Source: Paraburkholderia diazotrophica (GTDB lineage Bacteria > Pseudomonadota > Gammaproteobacteria > Burkholderiales > Burkholderiaceae). From it: DNA of 64,000 nt. A program made the translations under genes and the position numbers. Below are positions 15,094 to 25,334 of this stretch, piece by piece. Position 1 is the stretch's first letter. Each line of letters opens with the position of its first letter. The notes below the pieces were generated by a model. The model did no database searches, was not told the origin of the DNA, and saw nothing but the letters and a program-made list of their open reading frames with translations. The stretch lies in NCBI RefSeq assembly GCF_900108945.1, contig NZ_FNYE01000026.1:23757-87756 (forward strand), written 5' to 3'.

Positions 15094-18000
15094 TCAGTTG
15101 GGCGCCGCGACGGCGGCCGGCGCGTTCATATTACCGCGATCGGTGTGGACCCGCTCGACGTGCGGCTTGGCCCATGAACCCGTGATCGCGTAGTCGACCG
15201 CGAACGCATGCTCGATCGAATGCGACAGCGCGATATCGGCGACCAGTGCGCCCAGCCCGAGCAGCGGATTGATCACGGCCGCCGCGACGACGCCCGCGCC
15301 CGCGCTGACGGTCGGCACGATATGCACCTTCAGGTCCTGCGTTTCGTGCGGCAGGTCGACGGAGCCCTTCATTTGGGCTCGCGCGGGCGCCGTCACCATC
15401 TCGAAGTCGTTCGTCGTGCCGATGCCGTTTTCGACGCTTGCCGTGCCCGTCACATGCTCGAACGGCAGTCCTTCGCCGATCACGTCGCGGAAATCCATCG
15501 ACGCGTAGCGCGCGAGGCTTTGCAGGCTCAGCACGCCGAGCAGCTTCGCGACGCCAGGATCGACTTTGAGAATCTGCCCATGCCGCAGATCGGCGGCGAG
15601 ATTGCCGTTGAGCGTCGGATAGTCGGGTTTCGTCGGACCGCCGCGCCAGCCGAGCTTGCCCGACACCGATCCTTCGCCCGCCTTCAGCGTGCGCGGCAGT
15701 CCTGCGCGCTCGAGCAGCGCGCCCGCATCCTTGATGTCGAGCTTGAAATCGAGTTCGGTGCTGCGCTCGGCCTCGTCGTCCTGATTCGCGCCGTAGTTGC
15801 GGCCGGTGCGCCAGTTCGCCGTCGCCTTCAGCGTCGCAGCCGGGTTGCTGATTTCGAGCGAATCGAGTTGCCAGACGGGCGTGCCGCTGTCCTCGAAGTT
15901 GTGCGCGTTGACTTCGAGCTTGCCGAAATTGCGCCCGCGCACGATCAGCTCATTGACGACGAGATCGATCGACGGAATGTTCTGCGCCGGCTGGTTGATC
16001 GCCGGGCCGAGCAGATCGTTTTCAGCAACGGATGGAATCACCAGCCGGGCGAGGCGCGCCTGTAGCGTGCCCGGCGAGCCCGGCGTCGCGCCCGGCAGCC
16101 ACGACACGTGCCCCGACACCTGATTCGACGCGATGTTCGCCTGCCACTGCTTGTCGTAGCGCGACGCGCCGACCACCACGCTTTCCCAGCGACGCTTGAG
16201 CAGCGTCAGCGTGCCGATGTGCACGGCGAAGCGGTTCGGCATGAACTGCACGGCCGTCGCGCTGGGCGGCATCGGCGCGACGCCTTCGTTCGCCTTGCGC
16301 ATCTGCAGGAAGAGGGCGCGCCAGGCGTCGGCGTCGAGCGCGTCGATGTCGACGGCGGCAGTCACGCCTTCCGACGGCAGATCGGCCGGCCGGTTCACGC
16401 CGACGGCGCCGCGCACCACTTCGGGCGGCTGGCCGGGCGCGTGCCTGAGCAGATAGGTCGCCGCGATCGGGCCAAAGGTGAGATCGGCGCGCTGCAAGCC
16501 ATTGCGATTGCCGTTGCCTTCCGCGACGGCGCTGCCGCCTTCGTTCGGAACAGTCGGCCGGAACGTGAAGTCGATTGGCATCGGCGTGCCGATCGGCTTG
16601 TTGAACGGCGCGGGGAAATCGAGCGCGAGCCCCGTCAGGTCCGAATGAACGGCGACATCCGGCAGCCGGCCTTTGGCGCCGCGCACGCTCATGTCGTAAG
16701 GTGCACTGCCGTTCATCCGCGTCAGCACCTGCGCGGGCAGGCCGCGAAGGTTCAGTCCGCGCGCGGCATCGACGGCGACATGCCCCGACACGTCCAGTGC
16801 GTACGCGCCGCTCGCGTTCAGTCCGCCTTTCGCGCGCACGTCGCCGCCCATGAACTGCCCGGTGAGCCCGTCGACCTGCGCCGTATGGTCGGTGAAGCGC
16901 ACCTTGCCGCGCAGTTGCGACAGCGGCGGGACGTTGTCCATCGACAGCCGGTCGTTCTCGAACGCAAGCGAGCCTTCCACCGCGACGCGCGGCTTCCGCG
17001 GCGCGCCGGGCGTGGGCAACGTGCGCGGCACCGTCAGCTTGAGCGCAAGCGCGGCGGGGCCGTCGGCATGAAGCTTTTCCAACTGATGTTTCGTCATGCC
17101 GCCGAGCGCGCTGTTGTTCACGTAGTCGAGCATGTCGGCGAGCGGCCCGCGCGCGTCGCCCGTGATGACGAGGCTCGATGCGCGCGTGCCCAGGTCGTCG
17201 ATCTTGCCCGTCACCTTGTTGAGCGCGATGCGCTTGTAATGGGCGCGCTCGGCGTCGAAGCGAAGCAGGTTCTCTTTCAGCTGAAACTCGCCGTCGATGC
17301 CGTCGAGCGCGGGCCATACGTTCGGCGTGCCGTTTTTCAGTGTGCGCGGCGGGTACGGCGACGGATCGAAGCGGCCGCCCTTGAACGGCGCGACGATACG
17401 GAAGACGCCCGCCTTCGGATCGCGCGAATAGGGGAATTTGTCCAGATTGCCGTGAATCTCGATCGTCGCGCCGCGCGACATGCCCGCCTGCAAGCCGTGG
17501 CCCAGATAGATGCGCAGCTTTTCGCTGATGCTGGTCGGCAGATAGCGCGTGATGCGCGTGACCTGCGCGCGCTCGAACTCGGCCTTCAGATCGAGCGAGC
17601 CGCGCCCGCTGCCGATGTTCGAATAGCTGGCCGTCGCCTTCGCGGCCGTGTCCGCGTTCGACACGTTCAGCTCCGACACCTGCACGTCGAATGCCTTGTG
17701 CCGCTGCCCCGGCGCGACGGCGGGCGCGATCGTCCATGTACCTTTGCCGCTCAGATGGTCGAACGTGAGGCGCGGATCGTCGAACACACCGGGCATCGTG
17801 ATCGCCGCGTTCGCCGTGTCGATGGTGAGCGCGCCGTGTCGTTCGTCGGCATCGACGTTGCCCCACAGATTCTCGATGCCCGGAATGCCCGCGCGCGGGT
17901 GGTTTCGCGCGGTGAGACCCGGCGGCGGTTCCTGCGCGGCGATGCTGATGCCCTGCAGATCGCCCTTGAAACGATAGCGGATGATCGGCTCCGCGCCCGG

Positions 18001-19329
18001 CTCGCGATGCTCGCTCGCGGCTTCGCCCGAATCGGGCTTGCCGCGCTCGACTTCGATCGTGTAATCCGCGACGAGACCGCGCGGGTTGTAGCGCACGAGG
18101 TTGTTCAATAGACGCCTCGGCAGCGGCAGCGCACGGCTGAATTCAGCGAGGATGCCGAGGTCGACGCGGTCGCCCGTGATGCTGATCAGCTGTCCATGCT
18201 GGACGCTCGGCACCCGGTAACGGCTCGACAGCGTATGCAGGGCGAGGATGCGGGCGACGGGCGTGCCATCGTCGAGCGGAGGCTGCCCGAGTTCGGCGCG
18301 CAGATCGCGCAGATCGAGCGTCCATTCGTCGCCATCGTGCGCGACGGCCCACGAAAAACGCGCGACGGGCACGTCGAGCTTCGGCTGCGTCGGCTTCACG
18401 CGCAGCGCGATGCTGTTGCCCGACAGCTCACCCGCCGCGGACCTCACGCGGCCTTGCGTGAACTGCAGCCAGATCGCGTTGTCGATGCGTCCGGCGTAGG
18501 TTTCGATCGGGAAATCCATGTAGCGGGCGAGCATCGGCAGATCGACGGGGCCCGTCGAGATATACGCCTCGCCCGTCCAGTTGATCGGCTTGCCCATTGC
18601 CCCGAGGCGCGCGTGACGGAAGTGCGCGCGGAAGTCGAGCGGACCGAACAGGACCTTGCCGTCGGGCGGCGCCTGGAGCGCGAGCTTGTGATCGTAGCCG
18701 TCGCTGAGAATGGCGAGCCGGATGTTCTGCAGTGCAATCTCGGGCGCGTCGCGGCGCGTGTCGTGCCAGCGCAGCGTGCCGCCGCGCAAAATCATCGCCT
18801 GCTGGCGCAACAGCCATGTACTGAACGTGTCGTTGCCCGTGTGAACCGTCGGCACCGTCACGCCCGCGATGGTGAGCGAGCCGTCCGTCTCGCGCTCGAT
18901 GAGCAGGTCCGGCTTGTCGATGATCACGCTGGAAAGAATGGGCGCGAGCTTCCAGACGGACGACCACGACACGGTCGCGCTCGCATGCGGAATCATCAGC
19001 GCGACCTTGCCGTCGCGATTGGTGATGGTGACGTTGGTGGCTTCGAGTCCGGGCTGGAAGCCGGTCCAATGCGGCGCAAGCTTGCCGATCCTGAGCTGGG
19101 CGTGGATCTTTTCGGAGACGGCTGCCTCGATTCTCGGCCGGAAGGAGTCGGCGTACGGCAGCACGAGATAGCGCAGGCCGAGCACGGCCAGCAGAACGAC
19201 GAAGTACAGGAAGAGCGCAATACTGAGCAGGACTCGCAGCGTGTGGCGCAGCACCACATGATCGCTTCCGCCTACGGGCTTGACGCGTCCGGCTTCATGC
19301 GGGTCGGCGGATGAGTTTCGCTCGGACAT
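15094..19329 (-). CDS. yhdP: YhdP, AsmA-like intermembrane lipid-transport protein
   Basis: 1411 residues, the largest gene of the window. YhdP is an AsmA-family bridge protein thought to carry phospholipids from inner to outer membrane together with TamB and YdbH. A basic N-terminus is followed by one membrane helix (about residues 30-55, LRVLLSIALFLYFVVLLAVL) and then a very long periplasmic beta-rich domain (DUF3971 type). The AsmA C-terminal block follows near residue 1280 (TLNGNLAADLRHGQILKVDP) with a glycine- and alanine-rich hydrophobic end. It is divergent from glnE across 186 bp. Family assignment is firm, function by homology. Confidence 0.92.
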   Translation of the reverse strand: MSERNSSADPHEAGRVKPVGGSDHVVLRHTLRVLLSIALFLYFVVLLAVLGLRYLVLPYADSFRPRIEAAVSEKIHAQLRIGKLAPHWTGFQPGLEATNVTITNRDGKVALMIPHASATVSWSSVWKLAPILSSVIIDKPDLLIERETDGSLTIAGVTVPTVHTGNDTFSTWLLRQQAMILRGGTLRWHDTRRDAPEIALQNIRLAILSDGYDHKLALQAPPDGKVLFGPLDFRAHFRHARLGAMGKPINWTGEAYISTGPVDLPMLARYMDFPIETYAGRIDNAIWLQFTQGRVRSAAGELSGNSIALRVKPTQPKLDVPVARFSWAVAHDGDEWTLDLRDLRAELGQPPLDDGTPVARILALHTLSSRYRVPSVQHGQLISITGDRVDLGILAEFSRALPLPRRLLNNLVRYNPRGLVADYTIEVERGKPDSGEAASEHREPGAEPIIRYRFKGDLQGISIAAQEPPPGLTARNHPRAGIPGIENLWGNVDADERHGALTIDTANAAITMPGVFDDPRLTFDHLSGKGTWTIAPAVAPGQRHKAFDVQVSELNVSNADTAAKATASYSNIGSGRGSLDLKAEFERAQVTRITRYLPTSISEKLRIYLGHGLQAGMSRGATIEIHGNLDKFPYSRDPKAGVFRIVAPFKGGRFDPSPYPPRTLKNGTPNVWPALDGIDGEFQLKENLLRFDAERAHYKRIALNKVTGKIDDLGTRASSLVITGDARGPLADMLDYVNNSALGGMTKHQLEKLHADGPAALALKLTVPRTLPTPGAPRKPRVAVEGSLAFENDRLSMDNVPPLSQLRGKVRFTDHTAQVDGLTGQFMGGDVRAKGGLNASGAYALDVSGHVAVDAARGLNLRGLPAQVLTRMNGSAPYDMSVRGAKGRLPDVAVHSDLTGLALDFPAPFNKPIGTPMPIDFTFRPTVPNEGGSAVAEGNGNRNGLQRADLTFGPIAATYLLRHAPGQPPEVVRGAVGVNRPADLPSEGVTAAVDIDALDADAWRALFLQMRKANEGVAPMPPSATAVQFMPNRFAVHIGTLTLLKRRWESVVVGASRYDKQWQANIASNQVSGHVSWLPGATPGSPGTLQARLARLVIPSVAENDLLGPAINQPAQNIPSIDLVVNELIVRGRNFGKLEVNAHNFEDSGTPVWQLDSLEISNPAATLKATANWRTGRNYGANQDDEAERSTELDFKLDIKDAGALLERAGLPRTLKAGEGSVSGKLGWRGGPTKPDYPTLNGNLAADLRHGQILKVDPGVAKLLGVLSLQSLARYASMDFRDVIGEGLPFEHVTGTASVENGIGTTNDFEMVTAPARAQMKGSVDLPHETQDLKVHIVPTVSAGAGVVAAAVINPLLGLGALVADIALSHSIEHAFAVDYAITGSWAKPHVERVHTDRGNMNAPAAVAAPN

Positions 19330-19515
19330 GCTGCGACGGGGTAGGCATATGGTAGTTTTGCGGTTCTAACGACGAAATGTATCACACGGGCCAGCCGCCA
19401 AGGCCGGGAGGCGCAGCGGGTGTGCGCGAGACCACACGGGGTATCGGCGGCTTGCGCGAGCAACGGCCGCGACCACCCTCAGCCGCAATTCAGCAACAAG
19501 CGAGCCAGATCTTTG

Positions 19516-22308
19516 ATGACCGAACCATCCCTGTTGAGTTCCAGCTATTCGCACTACGCGTCGCGTGCCTATGCGGCGCAACCCCATCTCGCGGCGCGCG
19601 TCGCGGCGCTGGCGGCGGCGCCCATCAACCGGCAGCGCATCGACGCGCGGCTCGACGTGCTCGCCGACGCATTGCGGGCAGCGCCCGATGCGCCACTTTC
19701 CGAAGACGCGTTGAAAAAGGCGTTGCGTCAGCTTCGTACTGAAGTGTTTTGCGCAGTAATGGAGCGCGACCTGACGGGCGCGGCCGACGTGGCCGAAGTG
19801 ACGGGCACGATGACCGACCTCGCCGAAGCGACGATCCAGCGCGCGATGGCCGTCGTATCAGCCGATCTCGAAGCGCTCTTTGGAGAGCCACGGAGCTCGC
19901 AGGGCGAGCGGCTGTCGCTCGGCGTGGTGGGCATGGGCAAGCTGGGTGGGCGCGAACTGAACGTATCGTCGGACATCGACCTGATCTTCGTCTACGAAGA
20001 CGACGGCGAGACGACGGGCGGCCAGCGCTCGCCCATCGCGACGCAGGACTTCTTCACGCGACTCGGCAAGCGGCTGATCGCGGCGCTCGCCGAAGTGACG
20101 GCCGACGGTTATGTGTTTCGCGTCGACATGCGGCTGCGGCCGAACGGCGATTCGGGGCCGCTCGTGTGCAGTCTCGGCATGCTCGAAGAGTATTTCTACG
20201 TGCAGGGCCGCGAATGGGAACGCTACGCGTGGATCAAGGGGCGGCTCGTGTCCGCGCAGGCAAGCGAGTCGGCGCGCAGGCTCTCGAAGCAGCTCGACTC
20301 GATCGTGAAGCCGTTCGTCTACCGGCGTTACCTGGACTTCGGCGTGATTAGCGCGATCCGTTCGCTGCATCTGCAGATTCGCCAGGAAGCGCAACGGCGC
20401 GCGTCGATGCGGCCCGACAAAGCCGACGATATCAAGCTCGGCCGCGGTGGCATCCGCGAGATCGAGTTCAGCGCGCAGGTGTTCCAGCTGATACGCGGTG
20501 GCCAGGACGCGGGCTTTCGCGTGCGTCCGACGCTCGCCGTGCTGACGCATGCGGCCGCGCGCGGTCTGGTTTCGCCGGAAGTGTGCGCGGATCTGTCGAG
20601 CGCGTATCTGTTCCTGCGCGAGCTTGAACATCGCTTGCAGTACCGCAACGACGCGCAGACCCACGCGATGCCTGTCGATCCGAGCGAGCGCGCGCATCTC
20701 GCGAAGTCGATGGGCTTCGACGATTACGCGTCGCTGATGGCGCAGCTCGAAGCGCATCGCGAGCTGGTCGAACAGCAGTTCGACCAGATATTCGCCGACA
20801 AGGTGAGCGGGCAGGGCGGCTGCGGCGCGCCCGAAGACGGCGCGGCGGCGTGGGTCTGGAGCAGCGCGCTCGCCGACGACGGCGCCGACGAAGCGCTCGC
20901 CGCGCGCCTCGTCGGCCTGGGCATCGACGCGCCAGGCGATCTGCTCGCGCGCCTCAAGGCGGTATGGCAGTCGTCGCGCTATGCGGGTCTCGCGGAGCGC
21001 AGCCGCCAGCGCTTCGACATCGTCGCACAGCGCGCACTCGAGGCCGCGCGCACGCTTGAGCCGCCCGAGCGGCGGGCCGATATTCTCGTGCGCCTGTTCG
21101 ATCTGCTCGAAGGCGTTGGGCGGCGCGGCGCGTATCTCGCGCTGCTGACGGAGTATCCGCAGGCCCTGTATCGCGTGCTGTCGGTGCTGGGCGCGTCGCG
21201 CTGGGCGGCCGGCTATCTGATTCGCCATCCGCAATTGCTCGACGAGCTGCTCGACGACGAAGCAATGGCAAGCCCGTTCGACTGGCCCGAGTTCAAGCGC
21301 GCGCTGCGTGCGCGGCTCGCGGCAGCCGACGGCGTCGAACAGCAGATGGACCTGCTGCGCCACGCGCACCAGGCAGAAGTGTTCCGCATTCTGCTGATCG
21401 ATCTGGCGGGCAAGCTGAGCGTCGAGCACGTCAGCGACCGTCTGTCCGAACTCGCGGACGCCGTGCTCGACGTGACGATCGAAGCCGTCTGGAATCAGCT
21501 TGCGAAGCGCCATCGCGACGTGCCGCGCTTCGCGATCATCGCGTACGGCAAGCTCGGCGGAAAGGAACTCGGTTACGCATCGGATCTCGATCTGATCTTT
21601 CTCTACGACGACCCCGACGACAACGCGTCCGACATCTACGCGACGTTCACGCGCCGCCTGATCACGTGGCTCACGACGGCGACGGGCGCGGGCATTCTGT
21701 TCGACGTCGACTTGCGGCTGCGCCCGAACGGCGAGTCGGGTCTGCTCGTGACGGACCTCGACGCATTCCGCCGCTATCAGCTGCGCGAAGGCGACGCGGC
21801 CAATACGGCATGGGTCTGGGAGCACCAGGCACTCACGCGTGCGCGCTACTGCGCGGGCGATCCCGAGATCGGCGCGAAGTTCGAGGCGATCCGCGAGCAG
21901 GTGCTGACGACGCCGCGCGACGCGGCTGCGCTTGCCGCCGAGATTGTCGATATGCGGCGGCGAGTCGAAGAAGGTCATCCGAATCGCACAGAACTGTTCG
22001 ATCTGAAGCACGATCGCGGCGGCATGGTCGATATCGAGTTCGCCGTGCAGTACTGGGTGCTGCTGCATGCGGCGCGCGATCCCGAGCTGATCCGCAATAC
22101 AGGCAACATCGCGTTGCTGCGCGAAGTGTCGCGCTTCGGCCTGATGAGCGGAGAGGAGGCGGATACCGTCGGCGCGGCTTACCGGACGTATCGCAAGCTG
22201 CAGCACAAGCTGCGGCTCGACGGCATGGAGAAGGCGCGCGTCGAGCCGCAGACCGTCGAGAAAGAACGCGAGGCCGTGTTGCGCTTGTGGAAGCGGGTAT
22301 TCGGATAA
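19516..22308 (+). CDS. glnE: glutamine synthetase adenylyltransferase/deadenylase
   Basis: 930 residues. GlnE adds and removes AMP on glutamine synthetase according to PII status, setting nitrogen assimilation. Two nucleotidyltransferase halves are visible: GVVGMGKLGGRELNVSSDID (about residues 135-154, deadenylase half) and IIAYGKLGGKELGYASDLDL (about 674-693, adenylylase half). Each is followed by an R(L)RPNGxSG motif. ATG 19516 gives MTEPSLLSSSYSHYASRAY; the frame continues upstream only through non-conserved sequence. No clear ribosome site is seen. It is single, converging on recN. Confidence 0.96.
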   Translation: MTEPSLLSSSYSHYASRAYAAQPHLAARVAALAAAPINRQRIDARLDVLADALRAAPDAPLSEDALKKALRQLRTEVFCAVMERDLTGAADVAEVTGTMTDLAEATIQRAMAVVSADLEALFGEPRSSQGERLSLGVVGMGKLGGRELNVSSDIDLIFVYEDDGETTGGQRSPIATQDFFTRLGKRLIAALAEVTADGYVFRVDMRLRPNGDSGPLVCSLGMLEEYFYVQGREWERYAWIKGRLVSAQASESARRLSKQLDSIVKPFVYRRYLDFGVISAIRSLHLQIRQEAQRRASMRPDKADDIKLGRGGIREIEFSAQVFQLIRGGQDAGFRVRPTLAVLTHAAARGLVSPEVCADLSSAYLFLRELEHRLQYRNDAQTHAMPVDPSERAHLAKSMGFDDYASLMAQLEAHRELVEQQFDQIFADKVSGQGGCGAPEDGAAAWVWSSALADDGADEALAARLVGLGIDAPGDLLARLKAVWQSSRYAGLAERSRQRFDIVAQRALEAARTLEPPERRADILVRLFDLLEGVGRRGAYLALLTEYPQALYRVLSVLGASRWAAGYLIRHPQLLDELLDDEAMASPFDWPEFKRALRARLAAADGVEQQMDLLRHAHQAEVFRILLIDLAGKLSVEHVSDRLSELADAVLDVTIEAVWNQLAKRHRDVPRFAIIAYGKLGGKELGYASDLDLIFLYDDPDDNASDIYATFTRRLITWLTTATGAGILFDVDLRLRPNGESGLLVTDLDAFRRYQLREGDAANTAWVWEHQALTRARYCAGDPEIGAKFEAIREQVLTTPRDAAALAAEIVDMRRRVEEGHPNRTELFDLKHDRGGMVDIEFAVQYWVLLHAARDPELIRNTGNIALLREVSRFGLMSGEEADTVGAAYRTYRKLQHKLRLDGMEKARVEPQTVEKEREAVLRLWKRVFG

Positions 22309-22345
22309 CGGCTCGCGTGTTGTTGCGGCGAGGGCGTTCGTTGCA

Positions 22346-22370
22346 CGGCGCTCTGAGGACGAGCGCCGTT
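22346..22370. terminator. hairpin between convergent glnE and recN
   Basis: ACGGCGCTC (22346-22354) and GAGCGCCGT (22362-22370) are exact reverse complements with a seven-base loop. No T-tract follows. It probably serves both converging genes. Confidence 0.5.
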
Positions 22371-22376
22371 CGCGAC

Positions 22377-24044
22377 TCAGGCCGTCGTGAGCATTTCCTT
22401 CGCGTGCTTGCGCGTGGTGGCTGTGATCTCCAGGCCGCCCAGCATGCGCGCGACTTCTTCGATACGGCTCGTCTTGTCCAGCGACGTGACGGTGCTGATC
22501 GTACCGCCCTTGCCGTTGCCGCTCTTCGCGACCTGGAAGTGATGATCGCCGCGCGCCGCGACCTGCGGCAGATGCGTCACGCACAACACCTGGCGATGCT
22601 CGCCGAGCTGATGCAGCAGGCGTCCGACCACTTCCGCGACACCGCCGCCGATACCCGTGTCCACTTCGTCGAAGATCAGCGTGGGCGTGGGGCTCGCCGT
22701 GCTCGCGATTACCGAGAGCGCGAGACTGATACGCGCGAGCTCGCCGCCCGACGCCACTTTCGCGAGCGGCCGCAGCGGCACGCCTGCATGACCGGCGACG
22801 CGGAATTCGATCTGCTCCATCCCATGCGCGCCGCCTTCGGGCAGCGGCACGAGCGCGACTTCAAAGCTGCCGCCTGCCATCGACAGCTCCTGCATGCCCG
22901 TCGTCACGGCCGCGCCCAGTGCCTTCGCGGCCTTCGCGCGCGCCTTCGACAACACCTTCGCTTCGGCGAGGTACGCGTCTTTCGCCTTGGCCTCGGCAGC
23001 GCGGAGCGCGTCGAGATCGGCGGCGGCGTCGAGCTTTGCGAGCTGCTCGCGGCGCTCCTGATGCTCTTGCGGGAGCGCTTCGGGTTGCAGACGGAACTTG
23101 CGCGCAGCCGAGTGTAGCGCGTCGAGGCGCTTTTCGACCTGAGCGAGCCGATCGGGATCGAGTTCGAGCCGCTGCGCGTAGTGACTCAGCGAGTACGCGG
23201 CTTCCTGCAACTGGATTTCGGCCGGCTCCAGCGCGGCGAGCGCGTCGTTCAGCTCGGGATCGATCCCGGCGAGATCGCGCAGCTTCGAGATGATCGACGA
23301 CAGATGCCCGAGCATCGCGTCGTCGGATTCTGATAGCGCGGACAGCGCGCCCTGCACGCCGTCGATCAGATTCGCCGAATGCGACAGCCGCCGATGTTCC
23401 GCGTTGACCTCTTCCCACTCGCCGGGTTGCGGCGCGAGCTTGTCCAGTTCGGCGAGCTGCCACGCGAGCCGCTCGCGTTCCAGTTGCAACTCGCGATCCC
23501 TGGTCTGTGCGGTTTGGACGGCCTGTGCCGCATCGCGCCACGCACGCCACGCGCGCGTGACGGCTGCGGTCGTGTCGAGCAGCCCCGCGTGCGTATCGAA
23601 GAGCTCGCGTTGCGCGTCGGGCCGCATCAGGCGTTGATGCGCGTGCTGGCCGTGAATATCCACGAGCATTTCCCCGACTTCGCGCAATTGCGTGAGCGTG
23701 GCTGCCGTGCCGTTGATGAACGCGCGCGAGCGGCCGCTCGCATCGATCACGCGCCGCAGCATCACCGCGTTGCCATGTTCTGTTTCATCGGCCGCGAGCG
23801 CCTGCTCGTCGAGCCATGCATCGACGAGCGGGTGCGTTTCGAACTCCGCCGTGATGTCCGCGCGCGCTTCGCCCGTGCGCACGACGCTCGCATCGGCGCG
23901 CGAGCCGAGCGCCAGCGCGAGCGCGTCGATCAGAATGGATTTGCCGGCGCCCGTTTCGCCGGAGAAGACCGTAAAGCCGCTGTCGAATTCGAGGTCGAGC
24001 GCGGCGACGATGACGAAGTCGCGTATCGAGAGGTGGCGGAGCAT
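22377..24044 (-). CDS. recN: DNA repair protein RecN
   Basis: 555 residues. RecN is an SMC-like ATPase that acts at double-strand breaks. Walker A is FSGETGAGKSILIDALALAL (about residues 28-47). The centre is a long Ala/Glu/Arg-rich coiled coil (about 160-360). The ABC signature VASGGELARISLAL is at about 435 and Walker B LIFDEVDTGIGG at about 464. It lies 81 bp downstream of nadK on the same strand, a frequent pairing. No LexA-type SOS box was recognised upstream. Confidence 0.96.
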   Translation of the reverse strand: MLRHLSIRDFVIVAALDLEFDSGFTVFSGETGAGKSILIDALALALGSRADASVVRTGEARADITAEFETHPLVDAWLDEQALAADETEHGNAVMLRRVIDASGRSRAFINGTAATLTQLREVGEMLVDIHGQHAHQRLMRPDAQRELFDTHAGLLDTTAAVTRAWRAWRDAAQAVQTAQTRDRELQLERERLAWQLAELDKLAPQPGEWEEVNAEHRRLSHSANLIDGVQGALSALSESDDAMLGHLSSIISKLRDLAGIDPELNDALAALEPAEIQLQEAAYSLSHYAQRLELDPDRLAQVEKRLDALHSAARKFRLQPEALPQEHQERREQLAKLDAAADLDALRAAEAKAKDAYLAEAKVLSKARAKAAKALGAAVTTGMQELSMAGGSFEVALVPLPEGGAHGMEQIEFRVAGHAGVPLRPLAKVASGGELARISLALSVIASTASPTPTLIFDEVDTGIGGGVAEVVGRLLHQLGEHRQVLCVTHLPQVAARGDHHFQVAKSGNGKGGTISTVTSLDKTSRIEEVARMLGGLEITATTRKHAKEMLTTA

Positions 24045-24125
24045 GGCTCGTCTGTCTGGCGTGGCTTTGCGTGTGATGGTTGGCGTTACGGTGTCTTGCT
24101 ACGTTTGCGGGCGGCGCGGGCCGGT

Positions 24126-25028
24126 TCAGTCGTCAGGATCGTCTTCGCGCGACGGGTACTCGTTCCAGTGCAGCTTCTTGCGAAGCGTCGCGTAATAGCT
24201 GTAGCCGACGGGGTGCAGGAACGGCACCGTGTGGCGCGAACGGCGCACGTCGATCGTGTCGTTCAGTTCGAGCGCGGTGAACGACTGCATGTCGAAGTTC
24301 ACGTTGACGTCGCGGCCCGAGATGATCTGGATGCTGACCTTCGAATCGTCGGGCAGCACGATGGGCCGGTTCGACAGCGCATGCGGCGCGATCGGCACGA
24401 GCACGAGGCCCTGGAGCTGCGGATGCAGGATCGGCCCCTGCGACGACAGCGCATAAGCCGTCGAGCCCGTCGGCGTCGCGACGATCAGGCCGTCCGAGCG
24501 CTGGTCGTACATGTAGCGTCCGTCCACCGACACGCGCAGTTCCGCCATGCCCGAAAAGCCCGAGCGGTTCACGACGACGTCGTTGAACGCGAGCGCATGG
24601 TAGATCGGCTGGCCGTCGCGCATGATCCGCGATTCGAGCAGCGTGCGCTCTTCGCGCTCGAAGCTGCCCGACAGCATCTGCGGGATGATCTCGCGCATGT
24701 CGGAGAACGGGATGTCTGTGATGAAGCCGAGCCGCCCGTGGTTGATGCCGATGAGCGGCGTCTTGTACGGCGCCAGTTGGCGGCCGATGCCGAGCATCGT
24801 GCCGTCGCCGCCGAGCACGATCGCGACGTCCGCGCGCGCGCCGATCTCGGCGGGACGCAGCATGGGCCAGCGCGTCACGCCGATTTCCTGCGCGGTTTCC
24901 GCCTCGAACGCGACCTCGAAGCCGAGCTTTTCGACGCACGTGGCGAGCGCGGTCAGCGGCTCCCCGATGCCCGGCGTGTTGCTGCGCCCGACGAGCGCAA
25001 CGGTCTTGAACTGGCTGTTAGCTTGCAT
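24126..25028 (-). CDS. nadK: NAD kinase
   Basis: 300 residues. NadK phosphorylates NAD to NADP in the cytoplasm. The diagnostic motifs are IVLGGDGTMLGIGRQ (about residues 70-84), GINHGRLGFITDIPF (about 94-108) and the Gly/Thr-rich VATPTGSTAYALSSQGPI (about 180-197). It is divergent from hrcA, and the nadK-hrcA pair is common in Burkholderiales. recN follows on the same strand. Confidence 0.96.
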   Translation of the reverse strand: MQANSQFKTVALVGRSNTPGIGEPLTALATCVEKLGFEVAFEAETAQEIGVTRWPMLRPAEIGARADVAIVLGGDGTMLGIGRQLAPYKTPLIGINHGRLGFITDIPFSDMREIIPQMLSGSFEREERTLLESRIMRDGQPIYHALAFNDVVVNRSGFSGMAELRVSVDGRYMYDQRSDGLIVATPTGSTAYALSSQGPILHPQLQGLVLVPIAPHALSNRPIVLPDDSKVSIQIISGRDVNVNFDMQSFTALELNDTIDVRRSRHTVPFLHPVGYSYYATLRKKLHWNEYPSREDDPDD

Positions 25029-25334
25029 GCCGGCATTACACCATAGGTGCGACCTGAAAAGAACCGTCGGCGGCGGGCGTGCGGGGCGGGCGGGTGCCCC
25101 GTCGCCGCGCGCTACCGTCCAGCCACTGGCCGATTATCGTTAGAATGGTGAAGTCCTCATGACAGACGTGACGACTGCATAGGCGAACGAGCGGCGGCGC
25201 GAGCGCGGATGGGGTGCTGCGCAGCGCGTGGCCCGCGGCAGCGCACCCGTTGCGTTGCATGCTGGCGTGTGCTCGCCGCCGTATGGACGGCTGTCCGGTT
25301 GGCTGTTCGGTCATTACGCTAAAATTTCCTCGCC
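25029..25334. promoter_or_regulatory. divergent nadK/hrcA intergenic region with a leaderless-type hrcA promoter
   Basis: This 306-bp gap holds no gene I can support. TAAAAT (25320-25325) ends nine bases before the hrcA ATG, so a normal start of transcription would fall at about 25332-25333 and leave almost no leader. No Shine-Dalgarno precedes the ATG. A second -10-like TAGAAT lies at 25141-25146. No inverted repeat of the CIRCE type (the HrcA operator) was found. Confidence 0.45.

Noticed and set aside
19858..22584. 908-codon minus-strand open frame across glnE
   Set aside because: Shadow of glnE; both glnE catalytic halves are intact on the plus strand.
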